Positions 9,420-18,224 of a stretch of 64,000 nt of DNA are shown one piece after another. Below the pieces are notes generated by a model. It worked only from the letters and a program-made list of their open reading frames with translations. It made no database searches and was not told the DNA's origin. Made by a program: the position numbers and the translations under genes. Origin of the DNA: Aquamicrobium lusatiense (GTDB lineage: Bacteria > Pseudomonadota > Alphaproteobacteria > Rhizobiales > Rhizobiaceae); the NCBI RefSeq assembly GCF_014201615.1, contig NZ_JACHEU010000001.1, forward strand, positions 1,941,631 through 2,005,630, given 5' to 3'. How positions within the stretch are numbered: the first letter of the stretch is position 1; each line of letters begins with the position of its first letter.

Positions 9420-9519
9420 CATATCTCCATAAGCCGGCTTCGTTCACGCGGGCGTCATGGCGTCCGCATAGATCACATCCGACACGTTTGGCCTCTACAC
9501 GTTCGGCGGAGTGATTCTG

Positions 9520-10581
9520 ATGCGAATGTTCTGGAAAAGCCTGCTGCTCGGCTGCACCTGCCTGTTTTTCGCAGACGCGGGCGCGGTGGCCGGAAACCGG
9601 GTCGACCAGATCCTTCAGCGCTTCGAGCTGGCCAACCTCTGGCGCGATCATGTGATGATCGTGGCGCACCGGGCAGGGGGCCTGCGCTCAGCCAAGGCGA
9701 TTTACCCGGAAAACTCCCTGGCAGCGCTGGACGCGTCGATCGCCGATGGCGCCGAAATGGTGGAGGTCGATGTCCGACGCTCGGCTGACGGCATTTTCAT
9801 CGTCATGCATGACAGCTGGCTCGACCGCACCACGACCTGCAAGGGTGAGGTCGCCCCGCGCACGCTGGCGGAGTTGCGGCAATGCCGCCTCGTGGTCGAG
9901 GGTACCGGAGCCGCAACAGCGGAACATGTGCCGACGCTGGCCGAATTCCTGATGGCCGCAAAGGGACGCATTCTGGTCAATATCGACAACAAGCTCGACA
10001 GGCAGGCATTTCCCGAAATGGTCGCCGTTGCACGCGGGCTGGGCGTGGCGCACCAGATCGTCATCAAGGAAAACCTGTGGAACGAACAGCGCCTTGCCGG
10101 GGCGCAGGATATGGTCCGTCAACTGGGCGGCGACGTGCATTTCATGCCCATCATCGCCGATGATGCCGTGCACGAACCGGCTTTTGCCGAGACGGTTCAT
10201 TCAGGCCTGTCATCGAATGCGATGGAACTGATCAACTGGCGCAATGGCGCGGATATGCTGACGCCCGCCGGCGGTCCCCTGTTCTCGAACCGCATGCGCG
10301 CGGCGGCGGTTCGCGGCAACTGGCATATCTGGGCGAACACTTATGCCATCGTCAACAAGCCGGGCGGTTTCCTGTCCGGGGGACGCGGCGATGAACTGGC
10401 CACGCTGGCCGGCATGCCGGCGGAAAGCTGGGGCTTCTGGGCCGAGCGCGGCGCCACCATCATCCAGACCGACGAGCCCGGCCTCGCCATCGAATGGCTG
10501 GCTGCGAACGGCTACCGCATTCCCTACGATGGCGAAAGCGACGGCCCGGAGGAAACCGAGCGCACGGCGCGGATCAACTGA
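9520..10581 (+). CDS. Exported glycerophosphodiester phosphodiesterase family protein
   Basis: Predicted GDPD-family phosphodiesterase of 353 residues that hydrolyses glycerophosphodiesters to glycerol 3-phosphate and an alcohol. I chose the ATG at 9520, eight bases after GGCGGAG; a GTG at 9511 would touch the ribosome site. The first 24 or so residues form a signal peptide (LLLGCTCLFFADAGAVAG). TIM-barrel catalytic motifs are visible: AHRAG, then YPENSLAALDASIADGAEMVEVDV (the ExD pair) and VMHDSWLDRTT. It is longer than minimal GDPDs, with a divergent C-terminal half. It is convergent with rpsI across a shared terminator. Confidence 0.87.
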   Translation: MRMFWKSLLLGCTCLFFADAGAVAGNRVDQILQRFELANLWRDHVMIVAHRAGGLRSAKAIYPENSLAALDASIADGAEMVEVDVRRSADGIFIVMHDSWLDRTTTCKGEVAPRTLAELRQCRLVVEGTGAATAEHVPTLAEFLMAAKGRILVNIDNKLDRQAFPEMVAVARGLGVAHQIVIKENLWNEQRLAGAQDMVRQLGGDVHFMPIIADDAVHEPAFAETVHSGLSSNAMELINWRNGADMLTPAGGPLFSNRMRAAAVRGNWHIWANTYAIVNKPGGFLSGGRGDELATLAGMPAESWGFWAERGATIIQTDEPGLAIEWLAANGYRIPYDGESDGPEETERTARIN

Positions 10582-10590
10582 GTTTCGCCG

Positions 10591-10624
10591 CAGGATCCGG
10601 CCTGAGCACAGGATCCGGCCTGAG
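10591..10624. repeat. 18-bp tandem duplication
   Basis: CAGGATCCGGCCTGAG occurs at 10591-10606 and again at 10609-10624, separated by CA, just after the GDPD stop codon. It looks like a simple local duplication. Confidence 0.85.
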
Positions 10625-10636
10625 AGTGGCGCAAGC

Positions 10637-10664
10637 AAAAAGGCCGCCCGAAGGCGGCCTTTTC
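10637..10664. terminator. Bidirectional terminator between GDPD gene and rpsI
   Basis: AAAAAGGCCGCC / GGCGGCCTTTT hairpin with a CGAA loop; A-run and T-run flank it, so it can stop transcription from both converging genes. Confidence 0.88.
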
Positions 10665-10686
10665 GATCTCTGAAACCGGAAGCGGA

Positions 10687-11166
10687 TCAGCGCTTCGAGA
10701 ACTGGAAGGAGCGGCGAGCCTTGGCGCGGCCGTACTTCTTGCGTTCCACCACGCGGCTGTCGCGGGTGAGGAAACCACCCTTCTTCAGCACGCCGCGCAG
10801 TGTCGGCTCGTAATAGGTGAGAGCCTTGGAAATGCCGTGACGCACGGCGCCGGCCTGACCCGACAGACCACCACCGGCGACGGTGGCGACGATGTCGTAC
10901 TGGTCGACGCGGCCAGCGGCGACGAGCGGCTGGTTCAGGATCATCTGCAGGACCGGACGAGCGAAGTACTTGTCGTACTCCTTGCCGTTGATGGTGATCT
11001 TGCCGGAGCCGGGCTTGACCCAGACGCGGGCGATGGCGTCCTTGCGCTTGCCGGTGGCATAGGCGCGGCCCGACTTGTCGAGCTTCTGGACATGGACCGG
11101 CGCGGCCGGCTGCGAAGCCTGGGCGACGGAGCCGAGTTCTGCGAGCGAGGAAAGCTGCTCAGCCAT
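10687..11166 (-). CDS. rpsI: 30S ribosomal protein S9
   Basis: Small-subunit protein of 159 residues whose C-terminal tail reaches the P-site tRNA. The conserved core [35 protein letters not shown] region is clear, as is the end [16 protein letters not shown]. As in other Alphaproteobacteria there is an N-terminal extension of about 30 residues before the core. The start ATG overlaps the rplM stop codon by one base (TAATG arrangement), indicating translational coupling in the rplM-rpsI operon. Confidence 0.98.
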   Translation of the reverse strand: MAEQLSSLAELGSVAQASQPAAPVHVQKLDKSGRAYATGKRKDAIARVWVKPGSGKITINGKEYDKYFARPVLQMILNQPLVAAGRVDQYDIVATVAGGGLSGQAGAVRHGISKALTYYEPTLRGVLKKGGFLTRDSRVVERKKYGRAKARRSFQFSKR

Positions 11167-11630
11167 TACGAGGCCCTCTTGTTCTTGGCGTTCAGCGCGC
11201 CGACGTCGAGCGTTTCGGGCTGCTGGGCGGTGTGAGGATGATCGGTGCCTGCATAGACGCGCAGGTTCTTCATCTGGCGGCGGCCGAGCGGGCCGCGCGG
11301 AATCATGCGCTCAACGGCCTTCTCGAGAACGCGCTCCGGGAAGCGGCCTTCGATGATCTGGCGCGCGGTGCGCTCCTTGATGCCGCCGGGATGGCCGGTG
11401 TGCCAGTAGTACTTCTTGTCGGTGTACTTCTTGCCCGTGAGCACCACCTTGTCGGCGTTGATGATGATGACATTGTCACCGTCGTCGACATGGGGGGTGA
11501 AGGTGGGCTTGTGCTTGCCGCGCAGACGGTTGGCGACGAGAGATGCGAGACGGCCGACGACGAGACCTTCGGCGTCGATCAGCACCCACTTCTTCACCAC
11601 GTCCGCAGGCTTCTGCGAAAAGGTTGTCAT
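11166..11630 (-). CDS. rplM: 50S ribosomal protein L13
   Basis: Large-subunit assembly protein of 154 residues, one of the first to bind 23S rRNA. The start at 11630 gives [15 protein letters not shown], the usual alphaproteobacterial N-terminus. The signature [16 protein letters not shown] and the stretch [18 protein letters not shown] are diagnostic. The open frame extends upstream but there it covers the leader and promoter. First gene of the rplM-rpsI operon, with a clear promoter at 11754-11782 and an untranslated leader of about 115 bases. Confidence 0.98.
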   Translation of the reverse strand: MTTFSQKPADVVKKWVLIDAEGLVVGRLASLVANRLRGKHKPTFTPHVDDGDNVIIINADKVVLTGKKYTDKKYYWHTGHPGGIKERTARQIIEGRFPERVLEKAVERMIPRGPLGRRQMKNLRVYAGTDHPHTAQQPETLDVGALNAKNKRAS

Positions 11631-11753
11631 GGTTTTGTTTCCGTTTGAGACCCTGCCTGCCTTGCGGCCGACACGGCGTTTCTTGTTGCTTGGGTTGGAA
11701 GCTTGCGCAGCCAACAGCAAACAGCAGCCTGCAAGGCCACTGTCAGCAAGGGG

Positions 11754-11782
11754 CTTATAGGAGAGGTCAGCAACCCCGTCAA
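11754..11782 (-). promoter_or_regulatory. Sigma-70 promoter of rplM-rpsI
   Basis: On the minus strand a TTGACG -35 box (11777-11782) is separated by exactly 17 bp from a TATAAG -10 box (11754-11759). The spacing and near-consensus boxes fit a housekeeping promoter for the ribosomal operon. Upstream of it (11793-11852) lies an unusually AT-rich patch. Confidence 0.75.
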
Positions 11783-11849
11783 GCAGGCGTAATTGAGTGA
11801 ATTCCAAAAATATAAAGTAAAAACAATATCTTATATTTCAGGTATTATT

Positions 11850-12371
11850 TTACCTCACCCAGTGATCGGAAACCCGGCCCTGAATGTCGCTGATGACCGC
11901 GCGCACCTTCCGGCGCAACTCGCGCACGCCGTCGGCATCGTAATCCTGCGTTGGCAGCCTGAAAATCTTTCCATGCGTGAGTTCCGTCAGCTCATGGATG
12001 GCTTTCAGGGCAGGCGGGGTTTCCGTTCCGTCGAGATTTCCCGAAACCCGGAAGAACATCTGGCCTTCTTCCTTGAGCGCATAGAGCGTCGCCCTCAGCT
12101 CGCGGCGCTTCTGAATGAAGTCCTCATTGTCGATCTCGCCCTGCTTCAGCGTGCGCAGCGCGACGAGGGATGAAGCGCAGCCGAGCACGCGCTGTCCCCA
12201 TTCGATGAGCTGCTTGTCCGCTTCTAGCCGGATCGCCTGCTTCGAGATCTGATTGGAATGATCGGCGAGCTCGTTGGCGTTCTGGGAGATCGAATTGGCG
12301 TTGCGGGCGATGACGACGGCGGCAATCGCCAGCACGGAGGTCGCGATCAGGTTCAGGAGGTCGAGCATCAT
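11850..12371 (-). CDS. Small membrane-anchored protein, unknown function
   Basis: I do not recognise this 173-residue protein. Residues about 3-22 (LDLLNLIATSVLAIAAVVIA) form one membrane span right at the N-terminus. It is followed by a likely coiled coil, NANSISQNANELADHSNQISKQ, with regular Asn/Ser/Gln spacing, and then a charged helical domain. A stretch AGAGGAC precedes the ATG pair at good distance. It lies 17 bp after the PaaI-like gene on the same strand, so the two probably share a transcript. Function cannot be inferred. Confidence 0.75.
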   Translation of the reverse strand: MMLDLLNLIATSVLAIAAVVIARNANSISQNANELADHSNQISKQAIRLEADKQLIEWGQRVLGCASSLVALRTLKQGEIDNEDFIQKRRELRATLYALKEEGQMFFRVSGNLDGTETPPALKAIHELTELTHGKIFRLPTQDYDADGVRELRRKVRAVISDIQGRVSDHWVR

Positions 12372-12388
12372 GTGGGTCTGTCCTCTGC

Positions 12389-12847
12389 TCAGACGGATTT
12401 CTTCCCGGCAGGGGGAATGGAATAGGTGCCCGTCGCATGCGCGACCGTCAGCCTGTCGGGTCCGGCCACGATGTCGGCATCGAACACCATGAGGCTCTTG
12501 CCAAGCTTCAGAATCCGGCAGTGCGCATCGACGGGGCCTGCCTCGGCCTTGCGCGTGAAATTGATGTTCAGGTTGGTCGTTACTGAGAGCGCATCGGCGC
12601 CCGCATGGGTCAGCACCAGAACATAGCCGCCAATATCGGCGAGGGTGAAAAGCGTGGGGCCGGATACCGTGCCGCCGGGGCGCAGATGGCGTTCGTCAGC
12701 ATTAAGGCGCACCGTGCATCCGCCGGAAAACACCTCTATGGCTTCATAATCGCGTCCGCCTTCGTTGAGTTGGGGATAGATGGATCCCATCAGTTCGTTG
12801 ACCTGATCGACTGTCAGGCCGGGGTTATGCGTCGTCTGTGCTGGCAT
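12389..12847 (-). CDS. PaaI-family hotdog-fold thioesterase
   Basis: A 152-residue predicted acyl-CoA thioesterase of the PaaI/YigI hotdog superfamily. The central helix region RPGGTVSGPTLFTLADIGGYV holds the expected acidic catalytic position (Asp in the segment TLADIGG). The strand TTNLNINFTRKAEAGPVDAHCRILKLGK is the standard hotdog sheet. The usual helix glycine pattern is preserved, and the protein is about 20 residues longer than the smallest members at its N-terminus. It is divergent from metY. Substrate unknown. Confidence 0.85.
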   Translation of the reverse strand: MPAQTTHNPGLTVDQVNELMGSIYPQLNEGGRDYEAIEVFSGGCTVRLNADERHLRPGGTVSGPTLFTLADIGGYVLVLTHAGADALSVTTNLNINFTRKAEAGPVDAHCRILKLGKSLMVFDADIVAGPDRLTVAHATGTYSIPPAGKKSV

Positions 12848-13066
12848 GGCATGGCTCCGGTCGAATGCCGCCTATGAGAAGCACATTTGCCGTGAAACTT
12901 CCAACAGGAGCATGCAGACCTCATCAGGCAGGCGGCTGGGAGAGGTGGCGGAATGTGAAATGACCGGGGCTGGAATTTAATTCTTCGTATCTGGGCAAAA
13001 TGGGGATTTTCATTCCAAACAAATTGCATGGATGGAGTTTTCCGCTTTGCAACTTGCCTTGTTGGT

Positions 13067-13084
13067 CTCAATGATAGCATTGAG
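13067..13084. promoter_or_regulatory. Palindrome in metY leader
   Basis: CTCAATG and CATTGAG flank a four-base ATAG loop, giving a perfect 7-bp inverted repeat that ends 30 bp before the metY ATG. It could be an operator for a methionine or cysteine regulator or an RNA hairpin close to the ribosome site. It does not match the SAM-II riboswitch layout I know. Confidence 0.4.
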
Positions 13085-13114
13085 TTTCCGGTTTTCCCTT
13101 TCTGGAGGAATGAA

Positions 13115-14398
13115 ATGTCGCAGAATGCCCCCGGCTTCAACACGCTCGCCGTTCACGCCGGTGCAAAGCCCGATCCGACCACAGGAGCCCGCGCGGTTCC
13201 GATTTACCAGACCACATCCTACGTCTTCAACGATGCCGACCATGCGGCCTCGCTGTTCGGCTTGCAGGCATTCGGAAACATCTACACCCGCATCATGAAC
13301 CCGACGCAGGGCGCGCTTGAAGAGCGGGTGGCGGCACTTGAGGGTGGCACGGCAGCACTTGCCGTCGCGTCCGGTCACGCTGCGCAGCTTCTCGTTGCGC
13401 ATACGCTGCTGAAGACTGGCGAAAACTTCATTGCGGCACGCCGCCTCTATGGCGGCACGATCAACCAGTTCGGCCATGCCTTCAAGAATTTCGGCTGGGA
13501 AGTGCGCTGGGGCGATCCCAAGGATCTGTCGACCTTCGAGTCGCAAATCGATGAGAAGACCAAGTTCATTTTCGTTGAGAGCCTTGCCAACCCGAATGGC
13601 GAGTTCGTCGATATCGCGGCCATTGCCGACATCGCCCACAGGCACGGCCTGCCGCTGGTGGTCGACAACACGCTGGCCTCGCCCTATCTGGTGCGCCCGA
13701 TCGAGCATGGCGCTGACATCGTCGTTCACTCGCTGACCAAGTTCATCGGCGGTCACGGCAATTCCATCGGCGGCATCATTGTCGATGGCGGCACCTTCGA
13801 CTGGTCGAAGTCCGGCAAGTATCCGATGCTGTCGGAGCCGCGCCCGGAATATGGCGGCATCGTGCTGCACCAGACGTTTGGCAACTTCGCTTTCGCCATC
13901 GCCACGCGCGTGCTTGGCCTGCGCGACTTCGGCCCGGCCATTTCGCCCTTCAACGCCTTCATGATCCTCACCGGCCTTGAAACCCTGCCGCTGCGCATGC
14001 AGCGCCATTGCGACAATGCGCTGGCGGTGGCCGAATGGCTGTCGAAGCATCCCAAGGTATCGTGGGTTTCCTATCCGGGCCTCGCCTCCGATCCGAACAA
14101 TGCGCTGCAGAAGAAGTATTCGCCGCAGGGCGCGGGCGCCGTGTTCACCTTCGGCCTGAAGGGCGGCTACGATGCCGGCGTGAAGTTCGTCGAGGGACTG
14201 GAGATGTTCTCGCACCTCGCCAATGTCGGCGACACCAAGTCTCTTGTGATCCACCCGGCTTCGACCACCCACCGCCAGCTTTCCGACGAGCAGAAGACGC
14301 TTGCCGGCGCCGGCCCCGATACGGTTCGCCTGTCGGTCGGCATCGAGGATGTGAAGGACATCATCGCCGATCTGGAACAGGCTCTGGCCAAGGCCTGA
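13115..14398 (+). CDS. metY: O-acetylhomoserine aminocarboxypropyltransferase
   Basis: PLP-dependent Cys/Met metabolism enzyme of 427 residues that joins sulfide (or methanethiol) with O-acetylhomoserine to give homocysteine (or methionine). The start at 13115 follows a CTGGAGGA ribosome site; the open frame begins earlier but carries no family sequence. Motifs include the N-terminal NTLAVHAGAKPDPTTGARAV and YTRIMNPTQGALEERVAALE, and the PLP-binding lysine at about residue 209 in HSLTKFIGGHGNS. Length, together with the insertion typical of the O-acetylhomoserine group, favours MetY over the shorter cystathionine enzymes. Monocistronic, ended by a strong terminator. Confidence 0.93.
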   Translation: MSQNAPGFNTLAVHAGAKPDPTTGARAVPIYQTTSYVFNDADHAASLFGLQAFGNIYTRIMNPTQGALEERVAALEGGTAALAVASGHAAQLLVAHTLLKTGENFIAARRLYGGTINQFGHAFKNFGWEVRWGDPKDLSTFESQIDEKTKFIFVESLANPNGEFVDIAAIADIAHRHGLPLVVDNTLASPYLVRPIEHGADIVVHSLTKFIGGHGNSIGGIIVDGGTFDWSKSGKYPMLSEPRPEYGGIVLHQTFGNFAFAIATRVLGLRDFGPAISPFNAFMILTGLETLPLRMQRHCDNALAVAEWLSKHPKVSWVSYPGLASDPNNALQKKYSPQGAGAVFTFGLKGGYDAGVKFVEGLEMFSHLANVGDTKSLVIHPASTTHRQLSDEQKTLAGAGPDTVRLSVGIEDVKDIIADLEQALAKA

Positions 14399-14411
14399 TC
14401 TTCGCGCCAAT

Positions 14412-14443
14412 AAGGGCTCCGGTTCGGACCGGAGCCCTTTTTT
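14412..14443 (+). terminator. Terminator after metY
   Basis: Stem AGGGCTCCGGT / ACCGGAGCCCT with a TCGG loop and six or more T, 14 bp after the metY stop. Confidence 0.92.
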
Positions 14444-14459
14444 CAGGTCTGCATACGAT

Positions 14460-14810
14460 ATGTCGGAACAGAAATTCCTCACGCTCGACATTTCCGGCAT
14501 CGAGCCGGAAGCCGGTGCGCCCGCGCCGGAACGCATCATATCGGGGGCACCCGTGTTCCGCACCTGGAACGCCGAGGAGCGTGACGGAGGCCTTTACGCG
14601 GGTGTCTGGGAATCGACGCCCGGCAAGTGGCGCATCGAATATGACGAATGGGAGTATTGCCGTATCCTGTCCGGCGTTTCGGTGATCACCGGGGAGGGTG
14701 GTGAAGCCAGAACCGTACGGGCCGGCGATTCCTTTATCCTCAGGCCGGGCTTCAGGGGAAGCTGGGAAGTCCTTGAAACGACTCGCAAGGAATATGTGAT
14801 CCGCCTCTGA
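14460..14810 (+). CDS. Cupin-domain protein (DUF861/Cupin_3 type)
   Basis: Small single-cupin protein of 116 residues. The cupin strands are visible in YAGVWESTPGKWRIEYDEWEYCRILSG and AGDSFILRPGFRGSWEVLETTRKEYV, the latter being the Cupin_3 hallmark. The first motif lacks the usual His pair and carries EYDEWEY instead, as in this subgroup, so metal binding is uncertain. It begins only 17 bp after the metY terminator, with a poor ribosome site, so expression may depend on read-through. Substrate unknown. Confidence 0.8.
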   Translation: MSEQKFLTLDISGIEPEAGAPAPERIISGAPVFRTWNAEERDGGLYAGVWESTPGKWRIEYDEWEYCRILSGVSVITGEGGEARTVRAGDSFILRPGFRGSWEVLETTRKEYVIRL

Positions 14811-14891
14811 GCGATCGGCTGACCGTCACCCGGGTGTCATGACCGGCAGGTAGCTGCGGCTTGTCCTTCCAACAAGCCAAGGAGGCCTCCC

Positions 14892-15818
14892 ATGGTCACC
14901 CGCAGAAACATCATCAAGGGCGGCGCTGCCGCCGCGTTTTTCGCACCCTTCGCTGGTTTCACCGCCACCAGCGCTGCCGCGCAGGGCGGGCCGTTGTTCC
15001 GCTTCGGCATCGTCGCCGATCCGCAATATGCGCCGGTTGTGCCGAGCCTGAAGATGAACCGCTACTATGCCAACAGCCTCTGGAAGCTTTCCGAGGCAAT
15101 CGAGGCCTTCAACAAGGAAGACCTCCAGTTCGTGGCGACGCTCGGCGACATCATCGATCGCCACTGGGAGAGTTTTTCCCATATCCTGCCGCTTTACGAC
15201 AAGCTGAAGCACGAGCACTTCTTCGTGCTTGGCAATCACGACTATGACATCGCGAAAGAATATCTGGCCTCGGTCGTCCGCACCGTGGGCATGGAAAAGG
15301 CCTATTACGACTTCACCGGCGGCGGCTATCGCTTCATCGTGCTCGACGGCAACGATGTCAGCACCTTTGCGCCGCCGGAAGGCGATCCGCGCCGCGAAAT
15401 CGCCACCAAACGTCTGGACGAACTGAAGGCGCAGGGCGCCGAAAACGCGCAAAGCTGGAACGGCTCGCTGAGCGACGAGCAGTTCGCATGGGCCGAGGAA
15501 ACCATGAAGAAGGCGCAGGCCGCCGGCGAGAAGGTGATCGTTCTCAATCACTATCCCGTCTACCCGGCCAACGAGCACAACCAGTGGGATTCCGAGCGCA
15601 TCGTGAAGATGCTGACCGGCTACGACAACTTCGTCGCCTATTTCAACGGCCACAACCACGCCGGCAATTATGGCGAGACCGGCGGCAAGCATTTCCTCAA
15701 TTTCAAGGGCATGGTCGACACGCCAGACACCACCGCCTATGCGGTCGTCGAGGTTTATGGCGACCGCCTCGAAGTGCGTGGCGTCGGCCGCGAGGAAAAC
15801 CGCACGCTCAAGATCTGA
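14892..15818 (+). CDS. Tat-exported metallophosphoesterase
   Basis: A 308-residue calcineurin-like phosphoesterase with an N-terminal twin-arginine signal (TRRNIIKGGAAAAFF, cleavage after SAAA), so it is folded with its metals before export to the periplasm. Metal ligands follow the family order: GIVADPQ, GDIIDRHW, GNHDYD, VLNHYP and GHNHAG. The GDIIDRHW and WDSERI segments resemble manganese-dependent ADP-ribose/CDP-alcohol pyrophosphatases, but the specificity is an inference. AAGGAGG precedes the ATG. It stands alone between the cupin gene and clpP. Confidence 0.88.
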   Translation: MVTRRNIIKGGAAAAFFAPFAGFTATSAAAQGGPLFRFGIVADPQYAPVVPSLKMNRYYANSLWKLSEAIEAFNKEDLQFVATLGDIIDRHWESFSHILPLYDKLKHEHFFVLGNHDYDIAKEYLASVVRTVGMEKAYYDFTGGGYRFIVLDGNDVSTFAPPEGDPRREIATKRLDELKAQGAENAQSWNGSLSDEQFAWAEETMKKAQAAGEKVIVLNHYPVYPANEHNQWDSERIVKMLTGYDNFVAYFNGHNHAGNYGETGGKHFLNFKGMVDTPDTTAYAVVEVYGDRLEVRGVGREENRTLKI

Positions 15819-15910
15819 CGGTTCCTGTCTGTCGAAGATATGCGCCGGCCTTCATATGTGGGCCGGCGTTTCATTCCGGCTTGCGGCAATCTTAACGATA
15901 ACTGCATCAG

Positions 15911-15950
15911 TCTCACCCTTGCGCAAGGGTGAGAGGCCATCCTATTTACG
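15911..15950 (+). promoter_or_regulatory. Heat-shock-type promoter overlapping a 24-bp palindrome, upstream of clpP
   Basis: Positions 15911-15922 and 15923-15934 are exact reverse complements (half-site TCTCACCCTTGC), a perfect 24-bp palindrome. Inside its centre CTTGCG (15918-15923) can act as a -35 box. It is followed by 17 bp and CCTATTTACG (15941-15950), which fits the alphaproteobacterial RpoH -10 pattern CYTATNTNNG as I recall it. The start codon of clpP is 75 bp further on. The palindrome would let a repressor cover the -35 box. Both roles are inferred. Confidence 0.5.
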
Positions 15951-16024
15951 GGATGAGAAGCCAGAATGATTCAATGCCGGCCTTGCCATCGTTCCGTGCC
16001 GGACCATCTCGACAAGGACACTTC

Positions 16025-16660
16025 ATGAGAGACCCGATCGAAACTTATATGAACCTCGTTCCGATGGTGGTCGAGCAGACCAATCGCGGCGAGCGGGCCT
16101 ACGATATTTTTTCCCGCCTCCTGAAAGAGCGCATCATTTTCATCACGGGTCCGGTTGAGGACGGCATGGCGACGCTGGTTTGCGCGCAGCTTCTGTTCCT
16201 TGAAGCCGAAAACCCGAAGAAGGAAATCTCCCTTTACATCAATTCGCCGGGCGGCGTGGTGACGAGCGGCATGGCGATCTACGACACCATGCAGTTCATC
16301 AAGCCGGCTGTTTCGACGCTCTGCATCGGCCAGGCCGCGTCCATGGGCTCGCTGCTGCTGTGCGCCGGTCATAAGGACATGCGCTTTGCGACGCCGAATG
16401 CGCGCATCATGGTTCACCAGCCATCGGGCGGGTTCCAGGGGCAGGCATCCGACATCGAGCGCCATGCCCAGGACATCATCAAGCTCAAGCGCCGTCTCAA
16501 CGAGGTCTACGTCAAGCACACAGGCAAAGACTACGAGACCATTGAAAAAACGCTCGACCGCGACCATTTCATGACTGCGGAAGAGGCGTTGGCCTTCGGC
16601 CTGATCGACAAGGTTCACTCCACGCGTGAGGCCGCTGAGGCAGACACCGCTTCGGCATAA
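16025..16660 (+). CDS. clpP: ATP-dependent Clp protease proteolytic subunit
   Basis: Serine protease subunit of 211 residues that assembles into a 14-mer degradation chamber and works with ClpX. The ATG at 16025 follows AAGGA and gives [18 protein letters not shown]; the frame upstream is leader. The catalytic Ser is about residue 106 in [10 protein letters not shown] and the His about 131 in MVHQPSGG. The acidic partner lies in the [13 protein letters not shown] stretch, and the oligomer handle helix is present. It is followed 286 bp later by clpX on the same strand. The probable heat-shock promoter lies upstream. Confidence 0.97.
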   Translation: MRDPIETYMNLVPMVVEQTNRGERAYDIFSRLLKERIIFITGPVEDGMATLVCAQLLFLEAENPKKEISLYINSPGGVVTSGMAIYDTMQFIKPAVSTLCIGQAASMGSLLLCAGHKDMRFATPNARIMVHQPSGGFQGQASDIERHAQDIIKLKRRLNEVYVKHTGKDYETIEKTLDRDHFMTAEEALAFGLIDKVHSTREAAEADTASA

Positions 16661-16946
16661 GACAGGCTTGGGCCGGGATGACGCGCTTTTGAGAAGATTT
16701 GCGGCATTTCGGCCACAATTTGCTGTTCCCACGGCTCGCGCGATTGCCTACGTTAAGGCAATGTTGATTTTCGACGGCTTAGCTTCAGCAAAGGCTTTAA
16801 GAGAATCATTGCCGCGTTTTCTGATTGGTGTTTCGTACGGAATACGTTGCAGGTGCTGGACAGGTCGGTAAAGGCGGATTTCCCGGGCTCATGGGAATGC
16901 GCCTGCTGATCGGGGCCCCGGTGGACGGTCATGAAAGGACTGGAAG

Positions 16947-18224
16947 ATGAGCAAGGTCAGCAACAGCGGCGGCGGAGATTCCAAGAACACGCTCTACTGC
17001 TCGTTCTGCGGCAAGAGCCAGCACGAAGTGCGCAAGCTGATCGCCGGTCCCACGGTGTTCATCTGCGACGAGTGCGTTGAACTGTGCATGGACATCATCC
17101 GCGAGGAGAACAAGACCTCGATGGTGAAGTCGCGCGAGGGTGTGCCCACCCCGCAGGAAATCATCACGGTTCTGGATGATTATGTGATCGGCCAGCCGCA
17201 CGCCAAGCGCGTGCTGTCGGTTGCCGTTCACAACCACTACAAGCGCCTTGCCCATGCCGGCAAGAGCAACGATGTCGAACTGTCGAAGTCGAACATTCTG
17301 CTCATCGGCCCGACGGGCTGCGGCAAGACGTTGCTGGCCCAGACGCTGGCGCGCATCATCGACGTTCCCTTCACCATGGCCGACGCCACCACGCTCACCG
17401 AAGCAGGCTATGTCGGCGAGGATGTCGAGAACATCATTCTCAAGCTGCTCCAGTCGGCCGATTACAATGTTGAACGTGCCCAAAGGGGTATCGTCTACAT
17501 CGACGAGATCGACAAGATCAGCCGCAAGTCCGACAATCCCTCGATCACCCGCGATGTCTCGGGCGAGGGCGTGCAGCAGGCGCTTCTGAAGATCATGGAA
17601 GGCACCGTTGCCTCCGTGCCGCCGCAGGGTGGCCGCAAGCATCCGCAGCAGGAATTCCTGCAGGTCGATACCGCCAACATCCTGTTCATCTGCGGTGGTG
17701 CTTTCGCGGGCCTCGACCGGATCATCTCCGACCGCGGCCGCAAGACCTCGATCGGTTTCGGCGCCAGTGTCGCCTCGCCGGAAGAGCGTCGCACGGGCGA
17801 GTTGTTCCGTCAGGTCGAGCCGGAGGATCTGCTCAAGTTCGGCCTGATCCCCGAGTTCGTCGGCCGTCTGCCGGTTCTGGCGACGCTTGAGGATCTCGAC
17901 GAGGCCGCTCTGGTCCAGATCCTCTCCGAGCCGAAGAATGCGCTGGTGAAGCAGTATCAGCGCCTGTTCGAGATGGAAAATGTCGAGCTGAGCTTCCACG
18001 AAAACGCGCTTGCCGCAATCGCTCGCCGCGCCATCGAGCGCAAGACTGGTGCGCGCGGCCTGCGTTCGATCATGGAAGCGATCCTGCTGGACACCATGTT
18101 CGAGCTGCCGGCGCTGGAAGGCGTGCGCGAGGTCGTCATCTCCGAGGAGGTGGTGTCCGGCAATGCTCGTCCGCTCTACATCTACTCGGACGCCAAGGAA
18201 AAGAAGGGTAACGTCAGCGCCTGA
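16947..18224 (+). CDS. clpX: ATP-dependent Clp protease ATP-binding subunit ClpX
   Basis: AAA+ unfoldase of 425 residues that feeds tagged proteins to ClpP. The N-terminal zinc domain has Cys18, Cys21, Cys40 and Cys43. Walker A GPTGCGKT is at residues 121-128 and Walker B is in [10 protein letters not shown]. The IGF tripeptide that docks into ClpP is present near residues 269-271, which fits its partner being encoded just upstream. Sensor regions ([23 protein letters not shown]) are complete. Preceded by a 286-bp gap that may hold its own promoter. Confidence 0.98.
   Translation: MSKVSNSGGGDSKNTLYCSFCGKSQHEVRKLIAGPTVFICDECVELCMDIIREENKTSMVKSREGVPTPQEIITVLDDYVIGQPHAKRVLSVAVHNHYKRLAHAGKSNDVELSKSNILLIGPTGCGKTLLAQTLARIIDVPFTMADATTLTEAGYVGEDVENIILKLLQSADYNVERAQRGIVYIDEIDKISRKSDNPSITRDVSGEGVQQALLKIMEGTVASVPPQGGRKHPQQEFLQVDTANILFICGGAFAGLDRIISDRGRKTSIGFGASVASPEERRTGELFRQVEPEDLLKFGLIPEFVGRLPVLATLEDLDEAALVQILSEPKNALVKQYQRLFEMENVELSFHENALAAIARRAIERKTGARGLRSIMEAILLDTMFELPALEGVREVVISEEVVSGNARPLYIYSDAKEKKGNVSA

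Noticed and set aside
12960..13114. A SAM-II riboswitch before metY
   Set aside because: The leader has only one short hairpin and lacks the pseudoknot pattern and conserved A-rich segment I would expect.
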